Source: Rhodococcus sp. Z13 (lineage in GTDB: Bacteria > Actinomycetota > Actinomycetes > Mycobacteriales > Mycobacteriaceae). From it: DNA of 64,000 nt. Made by a program: the position numbers and the translations under genes. Every line of letters begins with the position of its first letter. Within the stretch, counting starts at the first letter, position 1. The notes below the pieces were generated by a model, which saw only the letters and a program-made list of their open reading frames with translations, was not told the DNA's origin and did no database searches. Location of the stretch: NCBI RefSeq assembly GCF_025837095.1, contig NZ_CP107551.1, forward strand, positions 3,094,668-3,158,667. The letters run 5' to 3'. Below, piece by piece: positions 17,158 to 25,618 of this stretch.

Positions 17158-18074
17158 CGTCTCCCCTGTTCACTGTCGTTGCCGATCGGCACCTGCCGAT
17201 CGGTGTCCGCCTTACGGCGTTCCCGGACCGCGGCGGCGACCGCGATCTTCGATCGCACCTGCAGTCCCGCGCGCAGGGCCCACCGCAAGGGTGCCTGCCA
17301 GGGATGCGGATGGCGATCCGCCTGGAAACGGTAGGCACTCTCGTGGTGTGCCGGAAGCATGAGCTCGGGATGCCGGCCTGCGGCGTGCCCCTTCGCGTGG
17401 GTGACCACCGCGGACGGGACGTAGACGTTGAGCCAGCCGGCCCGGCCGAGCCGGTCGCCGAGGTCCACGTCCTCCATGTACATGAAGTACCGCGAGTCGA
17501 AACCGTCGACGGAGTCGAAGGCGGCGCGGCGCAGCAGCAGGCACGAGCCGGACAGCCAGCCCACCGGGCGTTCGCTGATCTCCTCGTTCTCCTGGCGGTA
17601 CCGCCGGGTCCACGGGTTCGACGGCCAGACGCTGCCGAGCAGCGCGTGACCGGCCCCGGACACCAGGGTGGGCACCGCCCGCGCCGACGGGTAGACGCTG
17701 CCGTCGGGTTCGTGGATCAGCGGCCCGAGCGAGCCGGCGCGCGGCCAGCGGCGGGCCGCCTCGAGCAGTTCGTCGAGCGAACCGGGTCCCCAGCGCACGT
17801 CGGGGTTCGCGACCACGACGAATTCGGCCGACGGGTCGATCTCGGCGACGGCCCGGTTGACCGCGGCGCCGTAGCCGATGTTCCCGCCGGTGCGCAGCAA
17901 CCGCACGTTCTCGTGCGCGGCTTCGGCGGCCTCGGGGGCTCCGTCGGTCGAGCCGTTGTCGGCCATGACCACCTGCGTCGGGAGTGCGGTCGCGGAGGCG
18001 AGCGAGGTGAGAAAGTTCTCGAGGTGCTCGCCGGGCGAGTAGGTCACCGTCACCACGGCCAGCGTCGATTCCAC
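17154..18074 (-). CDS. wbbL: Rhamnosyltransferase WbbL (GT2 family)
   Basis: Cytoplasmic transferase that adds rhamnose to GlcNAc-PP-decaprenol, forming the linker between arabinogalactan and peptidoglycan. The GT2 core shows VTVTYSPGEHL, the metal DxD-like NPDV, and GSCLLLRR...GFDSRYFMYMEDVDLG with the catalytic ED. The length of 306 aa matches the mycobacterial enzyme. The GTG at 18074 follows AAGGTGG by 5 nt; GTG codons at 18083 and 18110 are alternatives. It lies 37 nt after rmlD and overlaps the guanylyltransferase start. Confidence 0.9.
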   Translation of the reverse strand: MESTLAVVTVTYSPGEHLENFLTSLASATALPTQVVMADNGSTDGAPEAAEAAHENVRLLRTGGNIGYGAAVNRAVAEIDPSAEFVVVANPDVRWGPGSLDELLEAARRWPRAGSLGPLIHEPDGSVYPSARAVPTLVSGAGHALLGSVWPSNPWTRRYRQENEEISERPVGWLSGSCLLLRRAAFDSVDGFDSRYFMYMEDVDLGDRLGRAGWLNVYVPSAVVTHAKGHAAGRHPELMLPAHHESAYRFQADRHPHPWQAPLRWALRAGLQVRSKIAVAAAVRERRKADTDRQVPIGNDSEQGRR

Positions 18075-18111
18075 GCGGGCCACCTTAGCGACCTCATCGG
18101 TGTGCGACACC

Positions 18112-19026
18112 TCACGGCCCGCGTTTCCCGCACGTGGTGCGTCGTGTTCCCAGGTCAGGCCCGGCATCGGTCGCGGCACCGTCGGCGGCGAGCGCCGCGT
18201 GCAGCGCCTCGCGCCACGGCCGCAGCGGCGTCAGCCCGGCCTGCGCCCAGGCACCGCCGTCGAGCACCGAGTAGGCCGGGCGCGGGGCCGGGCGCACGAA
18301 CTCGTCGCTGCTGCACGGGTGCACACGCTCCGGATCGGCGCCGATCTCGGCGAACACCGCCCGCGCGAGGTCGAACCAGGTGGCCTCCCCCGTGTTCGTC
18401 GCGTGGAGGATGCCGCCGGGCACACCGGCGGCGCGACCTGCCAGCTCGAGCAGGGCGTCGGCGAGGTCGCGGGCGTAGGTGGGGCAGCCGCGCTGGTCGT
18501 CGACGACGCGCAGGGTGTCGCGTTCGCGTTCGAGCCGCCGCATGGTGGCGACGAAGTCGTTGCCGTCGCCCGTGTAGACCCAGGCGGTCCGCACGACGTG
18601 CGCCGACGGCAGCGCGGCGAGCACCGCCTGCTCACCGGCGAGCTTGGTGCGGCCGTAGGCGGTGCGCGGGCCGGTGGGGGCGTCCACCCGGTAGGGCTCG
18701 GTGGCGTCCCCGGCGAAGACGTAATCGGTGGACACGTGAACCAGATGTGCGCCCTTGTCGGCGCACACGGCGGCCAGCACTCCGGGGCCGGTGCCGTTGA
18801 CGGCCGCGGCTCGTTCCTCGTCGGTCTCCGCAGCGTCCACGGCGGTGTAGGCGGCGGCGTTGATCACGACGGATCCCGGTTCGACGGCCGCGGCGACGGC
18901 GGCGGGATCGGTGATGTCCACCTCGGCCGAGCCGACCCCGCGGACGGGGAGCCCAGCGGCAGTGGCGCGGGTCACGAGATGACGGCCGAGCTGGCCGTGG
19001 GCACCGGTGACGAGGAGATTTCGCAC
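18112..19026 (-). CDS. rmlD: dTDP-4-dehydrorhamnose reductase
   Basis: Final step of dTDP-L-rhamnose synthesis, NADPH-dependent. The 304-aa short-chain reductase has the Rossmann loop VTGAHGQLGRHL, the STDYVF strand and the catalytic YGRTK motif. The GTG at 19026 gives RNLLVTG; there is no ribosome-binding site and a weak -10 (CAGACT) ends 6 nt upstream, so it is probably leaderless. It heads rmlD-wbbL-guanylyltransferase-SGNH and is divergent from the LCP gene, as in M. tuberculosis (Rv3266c). Confidence 0.94.
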   Translation of the reverse strand: MRNLLVTGAHGQLGRHLVTRATAAGLPVRGVGSAEVDITDPAAVAAAVEPGSVVINAAAYTAVDAAETDEERAAAVNGTGPGVLAAVCADKGAHLVHVSTDYVFAGDATEPYRVDAPTGPRTAYGRTKLAGEQAVLAALPSAHVVRTAWVYTGDGNDFVATMRRLERERDTLRVVDDQRGCPTYARDLADALLELAGRAAGVPGGILHATNTGEATWFDLARAVFAEIGADPERVHPCSSDEFVRPAPRPAYSVLDGGAWAQAGLTPLRPWREALHAALAADGAATDAGPDLGTRRTTCGKRGP

Positions 19027-19123
19027 CGGGAAAGTCTGGCACGCCGGAGTGGTGCACGCCGACCGGGTACACCCACCAGTAGCCTTCGAACCGACACCCG
19101 AACCACGACAGGAGGAGTACCCG

Positions 19124-20812
19124 GTGCCGTCCGACCCCCCTCGCCGCAGCGGCGACCGTCCCGGCTCGCCGGGGCGCCGCACCCGCGCGGACGGCTCGGC
19201 ACACGGCGAGCCCGGTGCCGCCCGACCCAGGCGCAGCCGGACCACGGATCGTCCCGGTGTCTCCCCCGACCGTGCCTCCCGCGAACCGCAGCGGGTGGCC
19301 CCCGACGCCGCGAGCGCGGCCCGGATCTACCACGGCCGGCCCTGGCAGGTCGCCGTGGCGATCGCCGCCTGCCTCGTGCTCGTCGTCACCGGTGTGGCCT
19401 GGCGCAGCGTCGACTCGCTGCAGTCCTCGCTCGCGTCCGTGCGGGGGCTGGGCCTCGGCGACGGTGAGGACGGTGCCGTCGACATCCTGCTGGTGGGAAC
19501 GGACAGCCGCACCGACGCCCACGGCAACCCGCTGTCGCAGCGCGAACTCGACGCGCTGCGGGCCGGCGAGGAGATCGCCAACAACACCGACACCATCATC
19601 CTGATCCGGGTGCCCAACGACGGCCGGTCCGCGACCGCCCTGTCGATCCCGCGCGACACCTACGTCGAGGTGCCCGGGATCGGCATGTCGAAGATCAACG
19701 CGGCCTACGGCGCGACCAAGGCGCTGCGCGCCGAGGAACTCGTCCAGACGGACACCGACCCCGACGAGGTCGAGGCCGAGTCCACCCAGGCGGGCCGCGA
19801 GGCGCTCATCGAGTCGGTCGCCGACCTCACCGGGGTGACCGTCGACCACTACGCGGAGGTCGGGTTGCTCGGCTTCGTGCTGCTGACCGACGCGGTCGGC
19901 GGTGTCGAGGTGTGCCTGAACGCCCCGGTCGACGAGCCGCTGTCGGGGGCGCGGTTCCCCGCGGGCCGGCAGACCCTGCAGGGTTCGGACGCGCTGAGCT
20001 TCGTGCGGCAGCGACACGACCTGCCGCGCGGTGACCTCGACCGGATCGTGCGGCAGCAGGTGTTCATGGCCTCGCTCGCGCAGAAGGTGCTCAGCGCGAA
20101 GACGCTGTCCAATCCGTCGAAGGTGAGCCAGCTGACCGCGGCGGTGCAGCGGTCGGTGGTGCTGGACTCCGACTGGGACATCATGGCGCTGGCCACCCAG
20201 CTGCAGGGCCTGGCCGGCGGTGCCGTGACGTTCTCGACGATCCCGGTCCAGGACATCAACGCGATGACCGACTACGGCGAGTCGGTCGTGCAGGTCGATC
20301 CCGACGAGGTCCGCGACTTCGTGGCCGAGCTGATCGGCCGCGAACCCGACGGCCGCGAGACCACCTCCACTCCGGTTCCCGCCCCGGACATCGATCCGTC
20401 CACGGTCACGGTCGACGTGGCCAACGCCGGATCCGTCGCCGGTCTGGCCTCCGAGGTCTCGTACTTCCTGTCCGCCGAGGGCTACGGCGAGGGCGAGGTG
20501 GGCAACTACACCGGCTCCGGCGTCGGGACCTCGACGGTCTTCGGTGCGGACGAGGATGCCGACGAGACCCGCGCGGTCGCCGCGGCGCTCGGCGGGCTGA
20601 AGACGGCGTCGGATCCGTCGCTGCCCTCGGGCACCGTGCGGGTGGTGCTCGCCGGCGACTACACCGGGCCGGGTTCGTCGTCGTACACGGGCTCGTCCAC
20701 CTCGGCCTCCGCGGCCGGCGCGGACCTGATCCCGGCCGGTGGCACGCCCACACCCGCTCCCGCCGCCCCACCGATCGACGCGGGTTCCGACGGACCCCGC
20801 TGCGTCAATTGA
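19124..20812 (+). CDS. LytR-CpsA-Psr (LCP) family cell-wall polymer ligase
   Basis: Membrane enzyme that transfers polyprenyl-linked polymers such as arabinogalactan to peptidoglycan. The 562-aa protein has a basic cytoplasmic tail (1-73), one membrane helix (about 75-92), the LCP domain (about 110-330, with DILLVGTDSR, SIPRDTYV and FVRQRHDLPRGDLDR, the Arg residues that bind pyrophosphate) and a LytR_C domain (about 425-520). The end is Ser/Pro/Ala rich. GTG at 19124 follows GGAGGAG. Orthologue of Rv3267, next to the linker genes it would serve. Confidence 0.93.
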   Translation: MPSDPPRRSGDRPGSPGRRTRADGSAHGEPGAARPRRSRTTDRPGVSPDRASREPQRVAPDAASAARIYHGRPWQVAVAIAACLVLVVTGVAWRSVDSLQSSLASVRGLGLGDGEDGAVDILLVGTDSRTDAHGNPLSQRELDALRAGEEIANNTDTIILIRVPNDGRSATALSIPRDTYVEVPGIGMSKINAAYGATKALRAEELVQTDTDPDEVEAESTQAGREALIESVADLTGVTVDHYAEVGLLGFVLLTDAVGGVEVCLNAPVDEPLSGARFPAGRQTLQGSDALSFVRQRHDLPRGDLDRIVRQQVFMASLAQKVLSAKTLSNPSKVSQLTAAVQRSVVLDSDWDIMALATQLQGLAGGAVTFSTIPVQDINAMTDYGESVVQVDPDEVRDFVAELIGREPDGRETTSTPVPAPDIDPSTVTVDVANAGSVAGLASEVSYFLSAEGYGEGEVGNYTGSGVGTSTVFGADEDADETRAVAAALGGLKTASDPSLPSGTVRVVLAGDYTGPGSSSYTGSSTSASAAGADLIPAGGTPTPAPAAPPIDAGSDGPRCVN

Positions 20813-20843
20813 CGCGAACCCCGCTATGTGAACCGAGGTAGAT

Positions 20844-21554
20844 GTGACGACTCTGACCGACCGGTTGCTCGATCCGATCCTCGCCGCCGATCCGGCAGGC
20901 CCCCGGATCACCTGGTACGACGACGCCACCGGCGCCCGGATCGAACTGTCCGCGCTGACCCTGGCGAACTGGGCGGCGAAGACCGCCAACATGATCCGCG
21001 ACCAGTTCGGGGTCCTGCCCGGCGGCCGCGTCGCGGTGCTGCTGCCCGCGCACTGGCAGAGCGCCGCGGTGCTGCTCGGGGTGTGGTGGGCCGGCGCCGA
21101 GGTGGTGCTCGACGCCGATCCCGACGTCGATCTCGCACTCGTCACCCCCGACCGCCTCGACGAGGTCGCCGACGTCGCCGAGGTCGCGGCGCTCTCGCTC
21201 GACGCCTTCGGCGCACCCGTCCGCGACCTTCCGCCCGGCATCACGGACTACGCCACCGATGTGCGTATGCACGGGGATCGGTTCCGTTCGTCCGGTGCCG
21301 GCGACGTCGTCCTCGACGGCCGCTCGCTCACGGACGTCCTCGACGCGGCGCGGGCCGCGGCGGAGAACGCCGGGATCGATGGCGGCGACCGCGTGTTGTC
21401 GAGCCGCGACTGGTCCGATGCGGACGCCGTCGTCGAGGGTCTGCTCGCCGTGTTCGCGGCCGGTGCGTCGCTGGTGCAGGTGAGCAATCCGGATCCGGCG
21501 GCGACCGAGCGTCGCGTCACCAGTGAGAAGGTCACCGTCCGTCTCGACGGCTGA
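20844..21554 (+). CDS. TIGR03089 family protein (AMP-binding-like fragment)
   Basis: A 236-aa protein resembling the N-terminal part of acyl-adenylating enzymes (ITWYDDATGARIELSALTLANW, GGRVAVLLPAHWQSAAVLLGVWWAGA) without the ATP-binding and C-terminal domains. It belongs to the actinobacterial TIGR03089 family found beside the LCP gene (Rv3268-like). Catalysis is unlikely; the function is unknown. GTG at 20844 follows GAGGT. It lies 31 nt after the LCP gene, probably in the same transcript, and is convergent with the next gene at 6 nt. Confidence 0.85.
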   Translation: MTTLTDRLLDPILAADPAGPRITWYDDATGARIELSALTLANWAAKTANMIRDQFGVLPGGRVAVLLPAHWQSAAVLLGVWWAGAEVVLDADPDVDLALVTPDRLDEVADVAEVAALSLDAFGAPVRDLPPGITDYATDVRMHGDRFRSSGAGDVVLDGRSLTDVLDAARAAAENAGIDGGDRVLSSRDWSDADAVVEGLLAVFAAGASLVQVSNPDPAATERRVTSEKVTVRLDG

Positions 21555-21560
21555 GTCCAC

Positions 21561-21944
21561 CTACCTGCGGTAGCCGCCGTCGGCGAGACCCGCTTCGATC
21601 TCGAAGCTGTTGCGGGCACCGGGATTGCGCAGCTCCTCCCGCAAGTAGCGGACCGCGAATCCGAGGCCGTACCGGGCCCATTGGTCGGCGTGCACCGCCT
21701 CGTGCCGCAACAACCGGCGCGACGGCAGCGCCGAGGTGAGGAAGACTCCACCGAGAGTCGTTCCGCCGCGGGCGAATCCACCGCGCATGCCCGAGCAGAC
21801 GAACAGGCCGGTTTCGTCGTCGAAGGACACCGAGCCACCCCAGGCGCGTCCCCAGCACAGGGCCAGCGCCGTGACGGCACGCACCGACGGCACACCCCGC
21901 GCGGCGCGTACCCACCTGTCCCGGAACCGGATCCGTCTCGTCAT
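21561..21944 (-). CDS. Small protein with an HExxH zinc-peptidase motif
   Basis: A 127-aa protein with RHEAVHADQWARYG near residues 80-93; HEAVH fits the zincin motif, and the later Glu-rich FEIEAGLAD could supply a third ligand. It is often labelled 'Fe-S oxidoreductase' in databases without cysteine support; only two Cys are present here. The N-terminus is basic. The ATG at 21944 lies 6 nt after TAGGCT, so it is probably leaderless. Function and location are unknown. Confidence 0.75.
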   Translation of the reverse strand: MTRRIRFRDRWVRAARGVPSVRAVTALALCWGRAWGGSVSFDDETGLFVCSGMRGGFARGGTTLGGVFLTSALPSRRLLRHEAVHADQWARYGLGFAVRYLREELRNPGARNSFEIEAGLADGGYRR

Positions 21945-21950
21945 CCCGTC

Positions 21951-21956
21951 AGCCTA
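21951..21956 (-). promoter_or_regulatory. -10 box of the HExxH gene (leaderless)
   Basis: TAGGCT on the minus strand, 6 nt before the ATG at 21944. Confidence 0.5.
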
Positions 21957-21977
21957 CGGCCGGACGCGCAGACGTGG

Positions 21978-22077
21978 GAATCGTCACGAAAGTTGCTCCG
22001 CGAGCTGGGAGTTCACGTGCGCGCCACGATCGCGGCGTAATACCGGCCGACGGTGATCCGATGAATCGTCACGGAAG
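21978..22077 (+). repeat. Direct repeat upstream of the mycolyltransferase-like gene
   Basis: GAATCGTCACGAAAG (21978-21992) and GAATCGTCACGGAAG (22063-22077), one mismatch in 15 bp and 85 bp apart. It may hold regulator sites or be chance; it is the only structure I see in this divergent gap apart from the palindrome at 22089-22104. Confidence 0.5.
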
Positions 22078-22088
22078 GTTCGACCGAT

Positions 22089-22104
22089 CGTGGGTGCACC
22101 CACG
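22089..22104. promoter_or_regulatory. 16-bp perfect palindrome before the mycolyltransferase-like gene
   Basis: CGTGGGTGCACCCACG has no spacer and lies 20 nt before the GTG. It could be a dimeric repressor site or a leader hairpin next to the ribosome-binding site. Confidence 0.5.
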
Positions 22105-22124
22105 GAAAGGCGAAGGTACTCCTC

Positions 22125-23108
22125 GTGACTCGATTCGACAGCCCGTCGCTCAGCAGGCGGACCGTGCTCAAGGCGGCGCTCGCGGGCGCCGCCGGACTGA
22201 CCGGGGCCGCCGCACTGACCACCTCCCGTCCTGCGGTCGCCCGTGCCGTCCCCGCGGGCGGCTACGAGGAACTGTGGGTCGGTTCGGACATGGGCCCGAT
22301 CAAGGTCCAGGTCCAGTGGGCCCGCCGCGGTGGCAGCGCCGCGTTGTACATGCTCGACGGGATGCGTGCCCGCACCGACGCGAACGCGTGGTCGTTCGAG
22401 ACCAACGCGTTCGAACAGTTCGCACTCGACGACGTCACCCTCGTGATGCCCGTCGGCGGCGAATCGAGCTGGTACAGCGACTGGTACAATGCGAGCAACT
22501 TCAACCAGCAGAGCGTCACCTACAAGTGGGAGACCTTCCTGACCCGGCAGCTGCCGGACGCGCTTGCCGCGCGGGGCGTCGACCGCACCCGCACCGGCAT
22601 CGTGGGTCTGTCGATGGGCGGTACCGCGGCCCTGAACCTCGCCGCGCACCACCGCGACCAGTTCAGGTTCGCTGCGTCGTTCTCCGGTTATCCCTGGCTC
22701 ACCGCACCGGGCATGCGCACCGCCGTGCGGATCGCGATGCTCGACGCCGGGCTCTACAACGTCGACGCCATGTACGGCCCGCCCTGGGACGGGACGTGGG
22801 TGCGCAACGACCCCTTCAGCCAGGCCGAGAGCCTGCGCGGGCTGCCGATGTACATCTCGGCCGGCAGCGGCATCCCGGGTTACGCCGACGGCATCGAGAA
22901 CATGGTCGATCTGGTGAACACCGTCAACGGCATGGCACTCGAGGCACTGTCGCTGGCGACCACCCGGGCGTTCCAGGTCCGCCTCGCCACCCTCGGGATC
23001 GGCGCGATCTACAGCTTCCCGAACGTCGGCACCCACAGCTGGCCCTACTGGTCCGGTGAACTGTGGCAGGCCCGCCCGCACATCCTCACCGCGCTCGGCG
23101 CCTGGTGA
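22125..23108 (+). CDS. Secreted mycolyltransferase-like esterase (antigen 85 family)
   Basis: A 327-aa exported alpha/beta hydrolase. The N-terminus has a Tat signal (SRRTVLKAAL, RR at 11-12) followed by an Ala-rich segment and a likely cleavage after the ARA at 39-41. The mature part shows the esterase-D/antigen-85 fold with nucleophile S163 in GLSMGG, the LYMLDGMRA entry and a C-terminal THSWPYW containing the catalytic His. Enzymes of this family move mycoloyl groups between trehalose and arabinogalactan. GTG at 22125 is preceded by GAAGG. It is adjacent to wall-linker genes. Confidence 0.88.
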   Translation: MTRFDSPSLSRRTVLKAALAGAAGLTGAAALTTSRPAVARAVPAGGYEELWVGSDMGPIKVQVQWARRGGSAALYMLDGMRARTDANAWSFETNAFEQFALDDVTLVMPVGGESSWYSDWYNASNFNQQSVTYKWETFLTRQLPDALAARGVDRTRTGIVGLSMGGTAALNLAAHHRDQFRFAASFSGYPWLTAPGMRTAVRIAMLDAGLYNVDAMYGPPWDGTWVRNDPFSQAESLRGLPMYISAGSGIPGYADGIENMVDLVNTVNGMALEALSLATTRAFQVRLATLGIGAIYSFPNVGTHSWPYWSGELWQARPHILTALGAW

Positions 23109-23120
23109 CCCCACGGCCCG

Positions 23121-23151
23121 TGGGGTGATCCGCCGTCGGCGGACCACCCCA
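23121..23151. terminator. Bidirectional terminator after the mycolyltransferase-like gene
   Basis: TGGGGTGATCCGCC and GGCGGACCACCCCA pair over 14 bp with one mismatch around a 3-nt loop. A second, shorter hairpin (ACCCCACG/CGTGGGGT, 23108-23126) overlaps it and the stop codon. It separates this gene from the convergent ABC permease. Confidence 0.8.
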
Positions 23152-23173
23152 CGGTGTCCGTGCGGTGTCGGCG

Positions 23174-25618
23174 TCAGCCGGCCATCGCGGCGACCGGGGA
23201 GACCCGGCTCGCCCGGCGCGCCGGCACCAGCGAGGCCACCACCCCGGCGAGCCCGCCCACCAGCACGATCGCCGCGAGCTGCCACCACGGCACCGCGCCC
23301 ACCGCGAGATGGCTCGCGCCGATCACCGAGGCGGTGCCCGCCGCGCCGAGGAGCAGACCCAGAGCGACCCCGAGGAAGGAGGCGACCCCGGCGATGATCG
23401 ACGCCTCCCGCACGAGCAGGCTCCGCACCCCGGCCCGCGACAGGCCGACCGAGCGCAGCATCGCCGTCTCGCGGCGCCGCTCGAGCACCGACAGTGCCAT
23501 CGTGTTGCCCACGCCGATCAGGGCGATCACCGTGGCCACCGACAGCAGACCACCCACGATGAGCAGCATCGTGTCGAGGATCTTCTCCAGCATCTGACGC
23601 ACCTGGACCGCGCCGACCACCTCGCTGCCGGGCAGAGCCGTCGCGGTGATCTTCGCCAGGTCGTCGGTGACCGCGACGAGGTCCTCGTCGGACAGCCCGT
23701 CGTCGAGCTTGAGCCACAGCGTGTCCGGGGCGACGGCACCGGCGACGGCGGTCAGGTCGCTCCACGCGATCATGTCCGGCATCCCCGCCTCGGTCGTGGC
23801 GACGGTCAGGTCCCGGCTGCCGGCCGGACCGCCGACGGTGACGGTCGCGCCGTCCTCCACACCCAGTGAACCCGCCAGCGACTGCTCGAGCACGATCGTG
23901 CCCGCCTCGGGCAGCCGCACCTCCCGGCGGAGGGCCGAGGCCATCGCCTCGGGGTCGACGCCGAGCACCGAGGTCTCCGTCCCGTCGAGCGTGAGCTCCA
24001 CGGTCGCGATCTCGGCACCGGCACGCACCCGGTCGACGGAGGTCAGCCGCGCGGACAGGTCCGCGGGGATCCCGTCCCCCGGCGCGGACACGGCCATGTC
24101 GACGGGGAACTGCTCGTCGATCACCTCGGGCGCACCGACCTTGAGGGTGCCGACACCCACCACGATCGTCGCCGTGAGGGTCACGCCGATGAACAGCGCG
24201 GTGGCCGTCGCCGCGGTGCGGCGGGGATTGCGGCGGGCGTTGCCCGCGGCGAGCGTCGCGAGCGGCCCGCCGATGCGGGCCAGGACGTCGCCGACGGCCG
24301 CGACCGCGGCCGGCACGAGCCGGCGGGACGCGAGCACGACGCCGACGAACAACAGCAGCCCACCCGGGCACGCGAGCATCACGTTCGCGACGGCCACCCC
24401 GGCGGCGAGCAGCAGTGTGCCGCCGACGATCACCAGCGCCGCGCAGATGCGGCGCAGCCACGAGTCGCGGACCGGTTCCGGCTGCGTCTCGAGCGGTTGC
24501 AGGGCGGCCAGCGCGGGGACACGGGTCGCGGCGCGGGCGGCGCCGTTGGCCGCGACGACCGTCATCCCGGTGCCGACGATGAGACCGACGAGCACCGTCG
24601 TGACGGTCACGGACACGGAGGACAGCGGGATCGGGGCGTCGACCGCCCGGGCGGCAGCCACCACCGCGGCCGCGAGCCCGCATCCGGTGAGCACGCCGAG
24701 CGCCGCGGAGACCAGCCCGACGACGAGCGCCTCACCACGGACACTGCGGCGCACCTGGGCGGCCGTGACGCCGACGCACCGCATGAGGGCGAGCTCGCGG
24801 GTGCGGGCGGCGAGCAGCACCGAGAAGGTGTTGGCGATGACCAGCCCGGCGACGACCACCGAGATCGCCGCGAAGCACAGCAGGACGTTGCGCAGCAGGG
24901 AGATGTCCCCGACGTAGGCGCCGGCGACCTCGGTGGCACGATCCGCGCCCGAGACCACCTCGGCGCCCGGCGCCACTGCCTCGACCGCGGTCCGCACGGC
25001 GTCGAGGTCACCCATGACACGCACCTCCCAGTCGGTCGTGTCACCGGTCCACGCGCGCACCTGCGCGACGTCGCCGAAGACCGACCCGGCGTTCAGGGCG
25101 AGCGCCGACCCCTCGAGGTCGACGATGCCGACGACCTCCACCGTCGACGGGGGCACGGACCCGGCCACGTCGAGGATCGTGACGGTGTCGCCGATCGCGC
25201 GGCCCGCCGTCGAGCCGACGGCGACCTCACCGGGAGCGGACGGCCAGTGCCCGTCGCCGAGCCGCTGCCAGCGCAGGGTTCCCTCGGGGGCCACCGCCGT
25301 CGCGGTGCCGTGGGAGGACGCGCCGTCCGCGTCGACGAGACGCACCGGTCCGGTCACGTCCAGCGCGGCCTCCTGCACTCCCGGTGCGGTGGCGACGGCG
25401 GCGAGCAGGTCGTCGGCCGCGACGTCGCTGTCGCCGGGAAGGACCGCGGCGGAGACGTTCTCGTACTGCTCGGCGGTGGACTTCGTGACGGACGCGCTCA
25501 CCGTGTCGCCGAGCACGAGGGTGGTGACGACGAACGCGACCGCGACGAGCACGGCCAGCGCCGACGCGACGTAGCGGCCGCGGTGGGCGCGGGCCTGCGC
25601 CAGGACCAGATGCCTCAT
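23174..25618 (-). CDS. ABC transporter permease, FtsX/MacB type
   Basis: An 814-aa permease with an N-terminal helix (MRHLVLAQARAHRGRYVAS...), an extracytoplasmic domain, three helices, a second extracytoplasmic domain and a C-terminal helix trio: the duplicated 8+ helix actinobacterial FtsX arrangement. Such permeases usually export lipids, lipoproteins or antimicrobial peptides, or drive MacB-type mechanotransmission. Its ATG overlaps the stop of the ATPase gene (ATGA at 25618-25615). That ATPase gene carries an internal amber codon, so this permease may lack a working partner. Confidence 0.9.
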   Translation of the reverse strand: MRHLVLAQARAHRGRYVASALAVLVAVAFVVTTLVLGDTVSASVTKSTAEQYENVSAAVLPGDSDVAADDLLAAVATAPGVQEAALDVTGPVRLVDADGASSHGTATAVAPEGTLRWQRLGDGHWPSAPGEVAVGSTAGRAIGDTVTILDVAGSVPPSTVEVVGIVDLEGSALALNAGSVFGDVAQVRAWTGDTTDWEVRVMGDLDAVRTAVEAVAPGAEVVSGADRATEVAGAYVGDISLLRNVLLCFAAISVVVAGLVIANTFSVLLAARTRELALMRCVGVTAAQVRRSVRGEALVVGLVSAALGVLTGCGLAAAVVAAARAVDAPIPLSSVSVTVTTVLVGLIVGTGMTVVAANGAARAATRVPALAALQPLETQPEPVRDSWLRRICAALVIVGGTLLLAAGVAVANVMLACPGGLLLFVGVVLASRRLVPAAVAAVGDVLARIGGPLATLAAGNARRNPRRTAATATALFIGVTLTATIVVGVGTLKVGAPEVIDEQFPVDMAVSAPGDGIPADLSARLTSVDRVRAGAEIATVELTLDGTETSVLGVDPEAMASALRREVRLPEAGTIVLEQSLAGSLGVEDGATVTVGGPAGSRDLTVATTEAGMPDMIAWSDLTAVAGAVAPDTLWLKLDDGLSDEDLVAVTDDLAKITATALPGSEVVGAVQVRQMLEKILDTMLLIVGGLLSVATVIALIGVGNTMALSVLERRRETAMLRSVGLSRAGVRSLLVREASIIAGVASFLGVALGLLLGAAGTASVIGASHLAVGAVPWWQLAAIVLVGGLAGVVASLVPARRASRVSPVAAMAG

